NCBI GenBank assembly: GCA_946611445.1
Contig: CAMODP010000088.1
Coordinates: 1 to 7,412, forward strand
Source of the DNA: an uncultured Eubacterium sp.
GTDB lineage: Bacteria; Bacillota; Clostridia; Lachnospirales; Lachnospiraceae
DNA: 7,412 nucleotides
Reading direction: 5' to 3'
Shown here: piece after piece, positions 1 to 5,778 of the stretch
How the letters are laid out: each line of letters begins with the position of its first letter
How positions within the stretch are numbered: the first letter of the stretch is position 1
Made by a program: the position numbers and the translations under genes
Notes under the pieces: model-generated
What the model was told of the DNA's origin: nothing
Databases searched by the model: none
Seen by the model: only the letters and a program-made list of their open reading frames with translations

Positions 1-10
1 TAATCGGCAT
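1..10 (-). CDS. Start of an unidentified divergent gene (partial)
   Basis: Only the first three codons are visible: ATG at 10-8, reading M-P-I and running off the left edge. The call rests on its upstream signals. A near-perfect Shine-Dalgarno, AAAGGAGGTGA on the minus strand (26-16), lies 5 nt before the ATG, and a plausible sigma-A promoter lies further upstream (120-91). An in-frame ATG at 16-14 is too close to the SD to be preferred. No product can be assigned from three residues. The gene is transcribed away from rny, so it is not part of the rny transcript. Confidence 0.5.
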
Positions 11-90
11 AAGCATCACCTCCTTTCGGAGAATGATGGCCAACCGCCTGCGCTTACAGCAGTGTTCCCGTGCTCATCTGAGCAAAATAA

Positions 91-120
91 AGTGTATCAT
101 AGAAAATGATATATCGTCAA
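91..120 (-). promoter_or_regulatory. Sigma-A promoter for the minus-strand gene at the left edge
   Basis: Read on the minus strand, TTGACG (120-115) is followed after 18 nt by TACACT (96-91). A TG one base upstream of the hexamer forms an extended -10 element. Transcription would start near 84, leaving a leader of roughly 75 nt before the ATG at 10. The -35 box lies inside a palindrome (111-128), which suggests repressor control, although no regulator is visible here. Confidence 0.6.
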
Positions 121-128
121 TACGATAT
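111..128. repeat. Palindrome over the divergent -35 box (possible operator)
   Basis: ATATCGT (111-117) and ACGATAT (122-128) are perfect 7-bp arms around the spacer CAAT. The palindrome covers the minus-strand -35 hexamer, the usual place for a repressor site. A second, weaker dyad adjoins it: TATCAT (95-100) and ATGATA (106-111), lying between the -10 and -35. Operator function is inferred from position and symmetry only. The site is about 75 bp upstream of the rny -35, so it need not affect rny. Confidence 0.4.
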
Positions 129-202
129 GCTCAGAATATTCAGTACCTGAAATCCTGCATAGGATGAGCAGAAAACAGCATCACATAAAATCCGATTCAC
201 AA

Positions 203-231
203 TTGACAAAAGAATAAAGTAAGTATAAACT
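203..231 (+). promoter_or_regulatory. Sigma-A promoter of rny
   Basis: A perfect TTGACA (203-208) is separated by 17 nt from TAAACT (226-231, four of six consensus positions). Transcription should begin near 238, giving a leader of about 44 nt before the rny start. The leader carries the Shine-Dalgarno AAGGAGG (265-271), 10 nt from the ATG at 282. No riboswitch-like structure is visible in so short a leader. Confidence 0.7.
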
Positions 232-281
232 TTATTTGTTGTAGATGTACTATGACAATTAAATAAGGAGGTACGCCTGTA

Positions 282-1838
282 ATGATGACAGTGCTTGTCG
301 CTGCTGTCGCTGCAGTCGTTGCCCTTCTCATCGCAGTTCCGGTATCCGGAAAGCTTGCGGTGGCCAAGAAGATCAGACAGGATGCTGAGAAGATTGGTAC
401 CGCTGAGGAACAGGCCAGAAGTATCATAGATGAAGCCATCAAGACTTCTGAAGCAAAAAAGAAGGAATCTCTTCTGGAGATAAAGGAAGAGAACCTTCGC
501 CTCAAAAATGAGCGTGACCGGGAGTATAAGGACCGCCGGAATGAGCTGCAGAAATATGAGAAGCGCGTGCTGTCCAAGGAGGAATCCGTGGACAGAAAAG
601 CGGACGCTCTTGAGCGCCGGGAAAACGACATCGCATCGAAGGAAACAGCTCTGAAGACAAGAGAAGCGCAGATCGATCAATTACGTGACCAGTGCGTACA
701 GGAACTGGAGAGAATCTCCGGTTTTACCTCCGAAGAAGCAAAAGAATACCTCTTGAAATCTGTTGAAGACGAAATCCGGCTGGATACCGCCAGACTCTAC
801 AAGGAGTATGAGGAGAAAGCCAAAGACGAAGCGGCCCGGAAGGCACAGGAGTATGTGGTCACCGCCATTCAGAAGTGCGCGGTGGATCATGTCGCCGAAT
901 CCACAATCTCTGTAGTGGAGCTGCCGGGTGATGAGATGAAAGGACGGATCATCGGCCGTGAGGGCCGGAACATCCGTGCGCTTGAGCAGGCGACAGGCGT
1001 TGACCTGATCATAGATGATACACCGGAAGCGGTGGTTCTCTCTTCGTTTGATCCGATCCGCCGCGAGGTGGCGAGAATCACGCTTGAGAAGCTGATCGTC
1101 GACGGCCGGATTCATCCGGCGCGCATTGAAGAGACTGTTGAAAAGGCAAGAAAAGAGATCGAGAGCCGGATTCGCGAGGAAGGCGAGTCAGCCATGCTGG
1201 AAGTGGGCGTGCACGGTGTTCATACCGAGCTCGTCAAACTCCTCGGCCGTATGGTTTTCCGCTCCAGCTACGGACAGAATGCCCTGAAGCATTCCATCGA
1301 GGTGGCGCAGCTGAGCGGCCTGCTGGCCGGCGAGATCGGACTGGATGTCCGCATGGCGAAGCGCGCAGGACTGCTGCATGACATCGGAAAATCGATCGAT
1401 CATGAGGTGGAAGGATCCCATATCCAGATCGGAGCGGATCTCTGCCGCAAGTACAAAGAGCCGGCAATCGTTGTCAATGCTGTGGAATCTCATCACGGTG
1501 ATGTAGAACCGCAGTCGCTGATCGCATGCGTCGTACAGGCTGCCGACGCGATATCCGCAGCCCGTCCGGGTGCCCGCAGAGAGACACTCGAGACTTACAC
1601 AAACAGATTGAAAGACTTAGAGGACATCGCCAACTCCTTCAAGGGAGTGGACAAATCTTTTGCTATTCAGGCAGGTAGAGAAGTACGGGTCATGGTTGTG
1701 CCGGAAATGGTAAGCGACGCGGAGATGATTCTCCTCGCCAGGGACATCTCGAAGAAGATCGAGGATGAACTGCAGTATCCGGGACAGATCAAAGTAAATG
1801 TAATTCGTGAGAGCCGCGTGACAGAGTACGCAAAGTAA
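282..1838 (+). CDS. rny: Ribonuclease Y
   Basis: This 518-residue protein matches RNase Y in length and layout. RNase Y is the membrane-anchored endoribonuclease that initiates bulk mRNA decay and processes structured 5' regions in Firmicutes. In order, it has a hydrophobic N-terminal anchor (about residues 3-20); a long charged, Lys/Glu-rich coiled coil (about 30-170); a KH RNA-binding domain with the GxxG-type loop IIGREG (223-228); and an HD phosphohydrolase domain. The HD domain shows His337, the metal-binding pair His366-Asp367 in LLHDIGK, and His404-His405 in ESHHGD. The HD pair sits almost where it does in the 520-residue Bacillus subtilis enzyme. ATG 282 is chosen because AAGGAGG lies 10 nt upstream; ATG 285 would be more distant. 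Its own promoter lies in front and a terminator follows directly, so it appears monocistronic. All key residues are intact. Confidence 0.97.
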   Translation: MMTVLVAAVAAVVALLIAVPVSGKLAVAKKIRQDAEKIGTAEEQARSIIDEAIKTSEAKKKESLLEIKEENLRLKNERDREYKDRRNELQKYEKRVLSKEESVDRKADALERRENDIASKETALKTREAQIDQLRDQCVQELERISGFTSEEAKEYLLKSVEDEIRLDTARLYKEYEEKAKDEAARKAQEYVVTAIQKCAVDHVAESTISVVELPGDEMKGRIIGREGRNIRALEQATGVDLIIDDTPEAVVLSSFDPIRREVARITLEKLIVDGRIHPARIEETVEKARKEIESRIREEGESAMLEVGVHGVHTELVKLLGRMVFRSSYGQNALKHSIEVAQLSGLLAGEIGLDVRMAKRAGLLHDIGKSIDHEVEGSHIQIGADLCRKYKEPAIVVNAVESHHGDVEPQSLIACVVQAADAISAARPGARRETLETYTNRLKDLEDIANSFKGVDKSFAIQAGREVRVMVVPEMVSDAEMILLARDISKKIEDELQYPGQIKVNVIRESRVTEYAK

Positions 1839-1859
1839 GATTACCAAAGAAGAAAACCG

Positions 1860-1901
1860 CAGAGAGCCGGAGCGCATGAGCACCGGCTCTCTGTTTGTTT
1901 T
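1860..1901 (+). terminator. Intrinsic terminator of rny
   Basis: An 11-bp perfect stem, CAGAGAGCCGG (1860-1870) with CCGGCTCTCTG (1883-1893), encloses a 12-nt loop and is followed by TTTGTTTT (1894-1901). It begins 21 nt after the rny stop codon and separates rny from the tRNA unit. Confidence 0.9.
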
Positions 1902-1927
1902 ACTGCCGGCATAATCCTTTTTTGGTC

Positions 1928-1956
1928 TTGCATTTTCCGGCGCGCGGGCATATAAT
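1928..1956 (+). promoter_or_regulatory. Strong sigma-A promoter of the tRNA gene
   Basis: TTGCAT (1928-1933) and a perfect TATAAT (1951-1956) are separated by 17 nt, with a GC-rich segment just upstream of the -10. The predicted start is near 1963, only about 3 nt before the mature tRNA 5' end, so the primary transcript needs very little 5' trimming by RNase P. Confidence 0.85.
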
Positions 1957-1965
1957 ACTGTCCAT

Positions 1966-2036
1966 GCAGATATAGTTCATTGGTAGAACACCAGCTTCCC
2001 AAGCTGGGGAGGCGGGTTCGATTCCCGTTATCTGCT
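1966..2036 (+). tRNA. tRNA-Gly (anticodon CCC)
   Basis: A complete 71-nt cloverleaf can be drawn. The acceptor stem is GCAGATA (1966-1972) with TATCTGC (2029-2035), discriminator T2036. The D arm is GTTC/GAAC (1975-1978, 1986-1989). The anticodon stem CCAGC/GCTGG encloses TTCCCAA with anticodon CCC at 1998-2000. The variable loop is GGAG, and the T arm GCGGG-TTCGATT-CCCGT contains one G-T pair. CCC reads GGG glycine codons. Discriminator U and C35-C36 fit bacterial glycyl-tRNA synthetase identity. The 3' CCA is not encoded and must be added enzymatically. The gene stands alone between its own promoter and terminator. Confidence 0.96.
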
Positions 2037-2044
2037 CTGTTGAT

Positions 2045-2086
2045 CCCCGAAAACCAGAATCAGTAATGGTTTTCGGGGTTTGTTTT
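2045..2086 (+). terminator. Intrinsic terminator of the tRNA-Gly unit
   Basis: An 11-bp perfect stem, CCCCGAAAACC (2045-2055) with GGTTTTCGGGG (2068-2078), carries a 12-nt loop and is followed by TTTGTTTT (2079-2086). It starts 8 nt after the tRNA discriminator base. Any read-through would run straight into the methyltransferase gene, for which no separate strong promoter is evident. Confidence 0.9.
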
Positions 2087-2135
2087 GTCTGCTGAAACAG
2101 GTATGTGCAGGAAGAGAGAGACAGGAGCGCTGTGT

Positions 2136-3047
2136 ATGTGGCTTGCCGATAAATGGAAAGATTATGAGGTTCTGGACGCCTCGGCGGGAGAAAAACTGGA
2201 GCGGTGGGGGGACTGCCTCCTGATCCGGCCGGATCCGCAGGTGATCTGGGATACGCCGAAGAAACACCGCGGATGGAAGCACTGTGACGGACACTATCAC
2301 AGGAGCAGCCGGGGCGGCGGCGAATGGGAGAACTTTCATCTGCCGGAGCAATGGGAGATCGGGTATGGAAACCTGACATTCCGGCTGAAGCCCTTCAGCT
2401 TCAAGCACACCGGGCTGTTTCCTGAACAGGCTGTGAACTGGGAATGGAGTGCCGGACAGATCCGCCGGGAAACACGCCGCAGACAGGCGGAATCCGGCGC
2501 TGCCGCGGAACCGGTCAGGGTGCTGAACCTGTTTGCCTACACGGGAGGAGCCACGCTGGCAGCCGCCGAAGCGGGCGCCGCCGTGACACATGTGGATGCC
2601 TCGAAGGGCATGGTGTCCTGGGCCAGGGAAAACGCCGCTGTGTCTTCACTGTCGGACAGGCCGATCCGCTGGCTGGTGGATGACTGCGGCAAATTCGTGG
2701 AACGGGAGATCCGGCGCGGAAATACCTATGATGCCATTATTCTGGATCCGCCATCTTACGGCAGGGGTCCGAAAGGGGAGATCTGGAAGCTGGAGGACAG
2801 CATCTGGCCCCTCCTGGTGAAGTGCTCTGAACTGCTGAGCAGCCGCCCCCTGTTTGTTCTGCTGAATTCCTATACGACCGGTCTGGCTCCCGCCGTGCTC
2901 AGCTATATGCTGATGGCAGCCTTCGGCCGGCACAGAGGCTCTGCGGAGGCATCGGAGATCGGGCTGCCGGTCACTTCAACGGGACTGGTCCTTCCCTGCG
3001 GATCGACAGGACGCTGGATGGCCGCACCGGCAGGGGCGGATGCTTGA
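2136..3047 (+). CDS. Class I SAM-dependent methyltransferase, RlmI-like
   Basis: A 303-residue Rossmann-fold methyltransferase resembling the catalytic part of the RlmI/RlmK rRNA methyltransferase group (COG1092-like), without the N-terminal PUA domain of RlmI. Visible motifs are HTGLFPEQAVNW before the core, the SAM-binding motif I NLFAYTGGATLAA (from residue 131), the acidic strand VTHVDAS, and motif IV DPPSYGRG (204-211). The conserved tail GLVLPCGSTGRW is also present. The likely substrate is RNA, probably a base in rRNA, but this cannot be fixed from sequence. ATG 2136 is chosen because AGGAG (2123-2127) lies 8 nt upstream and the protein then begins MWLADKWKDYEV. The longer frame from TTG 2085 would start inside the tRNA terminator. 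No clear promoter lies between that terminator and the start. The TGA stop overlaps the next gene's -35 box. Confidence 0.88.
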   Translation: MWLADKWKDYEVLDASAGEKLERWGDCLLIRPDPQVIWDTPKKHRGWKHCDGHYHRSSRGGGEWENFHLPEQWEIGYGNLTFRLKPFSFKHTGLFPEQAVNWEWSAGQIRRETRRRQAESGAAAEPVRVLNLFAYTGGATLAAAEAGAAVTHVDASKGMVSWARENAAVSSLSDRPIRWLVDDCGKFVEREIRRGNTYDAIILDPPSYGRGPKGEIWKLEDSIWPLLVKCSELLSSRPLFVLLNSYTTGLAPAVLSYMLMAAFGRHRGSAEASEIGLPVTSTGLVLPCGSTGRWMAAPAGADA

Positions 3048-3073
3048 CAAGCCGCGTATGAAGATATTACAAT
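3044..3073 (+). promoter_or_regulatory. Sigma-A promoter for the L,D-transpeptidase/ddl transcript
   Basis: A perfect TTGACA (3044-3049), which includes the methyltransferase stop codon, is followed after 18 nt by TACAAT (3068-3073, five of six). The start would fall near 3080, leaving a leader of about 60 nt before the ATG at 3139. An inverted repeat (3072-3097) begins at the end of the -10 box and spans the predicted start. A TATAAT at 3109-3114 lies downstream but has no acceptable -35. Confidence 0.72.
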
Positions 3074-3097
3074 GATTCAGAAATCCGTATGAATCAT
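3072..3097. repeat. Inverted repeat at the transcription start of the cell-wall genes
   Basis: ATGATTCA (3072-3079) and TGAATCAT (3090-3097) are perfect 8-bp arms around a 10-nt spacer. The left arm overlaps the -10 box and the spacer covers the predicted start point, so the element could be an operator. It is not terminator-like: the stem is AT-rich and no T-run follows. Role inferred from position only. Confidence 0.45.
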
Positions 3098-3138
3098 CTT
3101 ACAGTGTATATAATATAGAAAGAACGAGGGTAAACCGC

Positions 3139-4590
3139 ATGAGAAAACTATCCAGACAGCTGGTCGGTATGGTGATCCTTCTGATACTGCTGGTGCTGAT
3201 CCTGGGAGGAATCTTCACATTCGGGAAATGGCATTTCAAAAATCACTTTTTCTCAGGGACACGCATCAACGGCGTCAATGTGGGTGAGATGACAGTTGAT
3301 GACGCGAAGTACGCGATCCAGAACCGGATCAGGGACTATACGCTGTCCTGCAGTGAGCGAAACGGTATCGTGGAGAAGATCACGGGCGACCAGATCTACA
3401 TGCAGTATGTCGATGACGGTTCTGTCCAGAAGCTGATGGACAGCCAGAACACAAATCTGTGGCTGTTTTATCTGGGCAGGGGAAAATCGTATACGGTGGA
3501 TATCGGATTTACCTATGACAAGAGCTCTGTCGACAATGTCATGAGCGAGATGCAGTGCTTCAATGCGGGCAATGTGATCGCGCCGTCAAATTCGCAGATT
3601 GAAGAGAACCCCGACGGCACCTTCTCTGTCACGGAAAGTCAGCAGGGCACGACCCTGGACCGCGACAAGACCAGGTATGCCATTATTTCCGCTATTGAAA
3701 ATGCCGAGACATCCTTAGACTTTGAGGCGCTTGATCTCTATCAGAAGCCATCTGCCAACGCTGACGACGAGAAACTGGTGTCTACGGCGGAATACCTGAA
3801 CCGCATGATGAATACGAATATCGTCTATGACTTCGGGGACCGGCAGTTCACCGTGGACGGCACTCTGGTCAGGAGTTTCCTGGATCAGGACGATGAAGGC
3901 AATTACGTGATCAACAAGGGCCGCGTGGCCGAGTGGGTCTACCAGCTTGCCTATGATACGGACACTTATGGACTCCGTCACCGGTTTACAACCTCCTCTG
4001 GCGTGGAGATCGAGCTGGAGAGCGGCGGCGACTACGGGTGGTGCATCAACCAGGAGTCCACGGTCATGGATCTGATCGACGCGATCCAGCGTGGACTGCA
4101 GGAGACCAGAGAACCGGTATACCTGTACCGTGCCATGGACAGATCCACAAATGATATCGGCGGTACATATGTGGAGATCTGCATCGAGAAGCAGGAGATG
4201 TGGTGCTACCATGACGGTGTCCTGGTGGTGGATACACCGGTTGTCACAGGAAACGACAGCACCGGTCAGAACACACCGTCCGGCAAGGTCTGGGGTATTG
4301 ATCTGAAGGAGAAGGATGCCACATTCCGCGCCAACGGCAACGTCAAGGTCAAATACTGGCTGCCCTTCTTTGCTTCCTGCGGCATTCATGATGCGTCCTG
4401 GAGGACAGACTTTGATTTCAGCAACAAGGATACCTGGAAATACAACGGCTCGGACGGCTGTGTCAATACACCGGAGGCTGCTGCGGCGACGATCTTTGAT
4501 ATTATGGATACAGGCTTCCCTGTGATTGTCTATTACAGTGAGTCACAGCCTGCGGGCAAGCAGCCGATCGCAGAGATCATGCCGGGCTGA
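3139..4590 (+). CDS. Membrane-anchored L,D-transpeptidase (YkuD) with peptidoglycan-binding region
   Basis: A 483-residue protein with a short basic N-terminus, one transmembrane anchor (about residues 9-28), an extracellular region resembling the PG_binding_4 repeats seen before YkuD domains (a first unit from about 40, beginning TRINGVNVGEMT, and probably a second at about 180-300), and a C-terminal YkuD catalytic domain (about 344-467). Such enzymes form 3-3 peptidoglycan cross-links, or attach proteins, through a cysteine thioesterified to a tetrapeptide stem. The active-site parts are IHDASW with His417, and GSDGCVNTP with nucleophile Cys441. The usual SHGC motif here reads SDGC (Asp439), an unusual change. 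GAGGG (3126-3130) lies 8 nt before the ATG. The gene has its own promoter and ends 16 nt before ddl, so the two are probably cotranscribed. Length is close to the 466-residue Enterococcus faecium Ldtfm. The family is clear; activity is less certain because of Asp439. Confidence 0.9.
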   Translation: MRKLSRQLVGMVILLILLVLILGGIFTFGKWHFKNHFFSGTRINGVNVGEMTVDDAKYAIQNRIRDYTLSCSERNGIVEKITGDQIYMQYVDDGSVQKLMDSQNTNLWLFYLGRGKSYTVDIGFTYDKSSVDNVMSEMQCFNAGNVIAPSNSQIEENPDGTFSVTESQQGTTLDRDKTRYAIISAIENAETSLDFEALDLYQKPSANADDEKLVSTAEYLNRMMNTNIVYDFGDRQFTVDGTLVRSFLDQDDEGNYVINKGRVAEWVYQLAYDTDTYGLRHRFTTSSGVEIELESGGDYGWCINQESTVMDLIDAIQRGLQETREPVYLYRAMDRSTNDIGGTYVEICIEKQEMWCYHDGVLVVDTPVVTGNDSTGQNTPSGKVWGIDLKEKDATFRANGNVKVKYWLPFFASCGIHDASWRTDFDFSNKDTWKYNGSDGCVNTPEAAAATIFDIMDTGFPVIVYYSESQPAGKQPIAEIMPG

Positions 4591-4606
4591 TAAAAGGAGC
4601 GGACAG

Positions 4607-5635
4607 ATGAAAATAGTTGTACTGGCGGCTGGCACAAGCACGGAGAGGGAGGTCTCGATTGTCTCGGGCACACAGGTCTGCAAGGCACTGCGGAGCAGGG
4701 GACATCAGGCAATTCTCCTGGATCTGTTCTTCGGATGGCCGGGTGTATCCGCGCCGGATGCCTTCTGCGGGGACTTTGATGTGGAGGCCGCGGCGGCAAA
4801 GATGCGCCTGCAGACCGCGCAGGTTGCCGCGGAACAGGAGAGGCGCAGAGCACTTCCCGGACCGAATGTCCTGGAGCTGTGCAGCGAGGCGGATATTGTC
4901 TTTATGACGCTGCACGGGGCAAACGGAGAGGACGGACGTATGCAGGCGCTACTGGATCTGTACGGCATCCGCTATACGGGGCCGGATTATCTGTCCAGTG
5001 CCCTTGCCATGGACAAAGAGCGGACAAAACAGCTTTTCCGTATCGCAGGCGTTCCCACGCCGAAGGGCATACTGGTAACGGTCCACTCCGGAATCCGTAC
5101 CGCGGCAGAACTTGGCATGCAGTTTCCGCTGGTGGTGAAGCCCTGCCGGGGCGGCTCCAGCGTGGGTGTTTCCATCGTGTACAATGACGAAGAGTTCCGG
5201 GAGGCCCTGCGCTGTTCCTTCGCGCTGGAGCCGACGGCCCTGGTAGAGGAGTACATACGGGGGCGGGAGTTTTCCGTGGCTGTCGTAGCAGGGGAAGCGT
5301 ATCCCGTCATTGAGATCGCGCCGAAGCAGGGGTTCTACGACTACAAGAATAAATATGAAGCGGGATCCACGGTTGAGACCTGTCCGGCAGATCTGCCGCC
5401 TGCCATCACAGAACAGATGCAGAAATACTCTGTTATGGCAGCGGATGTTCTCGGAATACGGACATACGTGCGCTTTGACTTCATGATGCGGGAGAACGGG
5501 GAGATGTTCTGTCTGGAGGCCAATACCCTTCCGGGCATGACGCCGACCAGCCTGGTGCCGCAGGAAGCGGCGGCGATCGGGATGGATTTTCCGACACTCT
5601 GTGAAAGACTGATAGAAGTATCTTTGAATGACTAA
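4607..5635 (+). CDS. ddl: D-alanine--D-alanine ligase
   Basis: A 342-residue cytoplasmic ATP-grasp ligase that joins two D-alanines to make the dipeptide used by MurF. Hallmarks appear in order: TEREVS with Glu15, HGANGEDG (103-110), the ATP-binding KPCRGGSSVGVS starting at Lys178, the loop FYDYKNKY (243-250), and LEANTLPGMT with Glu304 and Asn306 near the metal site. Tyr250 corresponds to Escherichia coli DdlB Tyr216; D-Ala-D-Lac ligases of intrinsically vancomycin-resistant bacteria usually have Phe there, so this enzyme is predicted to make D-Ala-D-Ala. ATG 4607 is chosen because AAAAGGAG (4592-4599) lies 7 nt upstream and the protein then begins MKIVVLAAG; the frame extends upstream to 4526, but that part overlaps the transpeptidase gene. 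The 16-nt gap after the transpeptidase implies a shared transcript. A structured 143-nt gap separates it from murF. Confidence 0.97.
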   Translation: MKIVVLAAGTSTEREVSIVSGTQVCKALRSRGHQAILLDLFFGWPGVSAPDAFCGDFDVEAAAAKMRLQTAQVAAEQERRRALPGPNVLELCSEADIVFMTLHGANGEDGRMQALLDLYGIRYTGPDYLSSALAMDKERTKQLFRIAGVPTPKGILVTVHSGIRTAAELGMQFPLVVKPCRGGSSVGVSIVYNDEEFREALRCSFALEPTALVEEYIRGREFSVAVVAGEAYPVIEIAPKQGFYDYKNKYEAGSTVETCPADLPPAITEQMQKYSVMAADVLGIRTYVRFDFMMRENGEMFCLEANTLPGMTPTSLVPQEAAAIGMDFPTLCERLIEVSLND

Positions 5636-5688
5636 TCAGACAGCCCGAAGCACACCGCTGCTGAGGGCGTATGAACATGATTCAGGAG

Positions 5689-5732
5689 TGCGCAGATCCT
5701 TCGCCGAAGGCGGCTCTTAATGGATCTGCGCA
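5689..5732. repeat. Strong inverted repeat with nested hairpin in the ddl-murF gap
   Basis: TGCGCAGATCC (5689-5699) and GGATCTGCGCA (5722-5732) form a perfect 11-bp stem. Its 22-nt interior contains a second stem, CGCC (5702-5705) with GGCG (5709-5712) around GAA. No T-run follows, so it is not a standard terminator. It could be an mRNA processing or stability element, or a member of a dispersed intergenic palindromic repeat family; only one copy is in this window. Confidence 0.6.
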
Positions 5733-5760
5733 GTAACTTTCAGCGTAGCTGAATAGTTAC
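5733..5760. repeat. Second hairpin abutting the first, just upstream of murF
   Basis: GTAACT plus TTCAGC (5733-5744) pairs with GCTGAA plus AGTTAC (5748-5760), giving a 12-bp stem with a 3-nt GTA loop and one unpaired T at 5754. It begins on the base after the first hairpin ends (5732/5733), and the murF Shine-Dalgarno (AAAGG, 5769-5773) follows 8 nt after it. No T-run follows. The two hairpins look like one 72-nt structured unit. Effects on murF expression are inferred from position only. Confidence 0.6.
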
Positions 5761-5778
5761 ATCGCTGGAAAGGCAGAT

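Noticed and set aside
117..680. Long minus-strand reading frames antiparallel to the start of rny (117-680 and 197-631)
   Set aside because: They are shadows of the rny coiled-coil codons, have Ser/Arg/Phe-rich low-complexity translations, and lack an RBS or family similarity.
2085..2135. Upstream TTG start adding 17 residues to the methyltransferase
   Set aside because: The start would lie in the T-tract of the tRNA terminator. ATG 2136 has a well-spaced AGGAG and gives a more family-like N-terminus.
3109..3114. TATAAT as a second promoter for the transpeptidase gene
   Set aside because: No acceptable -35 lies 16-18 nt upstream, and the TG is one base too far for an extended -10. The TTGACA/TACAAT pair at 3044-3073 is much better.
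3715..4389. A 224-codon minus-strand reading frame opposite the transpeptidase gene
   Set aside because: It is fully antisense to a clearly conserved YkuD gene, shows no recognisable motif, and is explained as a codon shadow.
4526..4606. Upstream ATG extending Ddl by 27 residues into the transpeptidase gene
   Set aside because: The added residues are out-of-frame transpeptidase sequence. ATG 4607 has a strong RBS and starts with the expected beta-strand MKIVVLAAG.
5628..5720. A 30-codon reading frame starting at an ATG that overlaps the ddl stop and ending inside the first hairpin
   Set aside because: No good Shine-Dalgarno precedes it, the second half is simply the hairpin sequence translated, and the peptide resembles nothing recognised. 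It could be a leader peptide, but the evidence is too thin to annotate.
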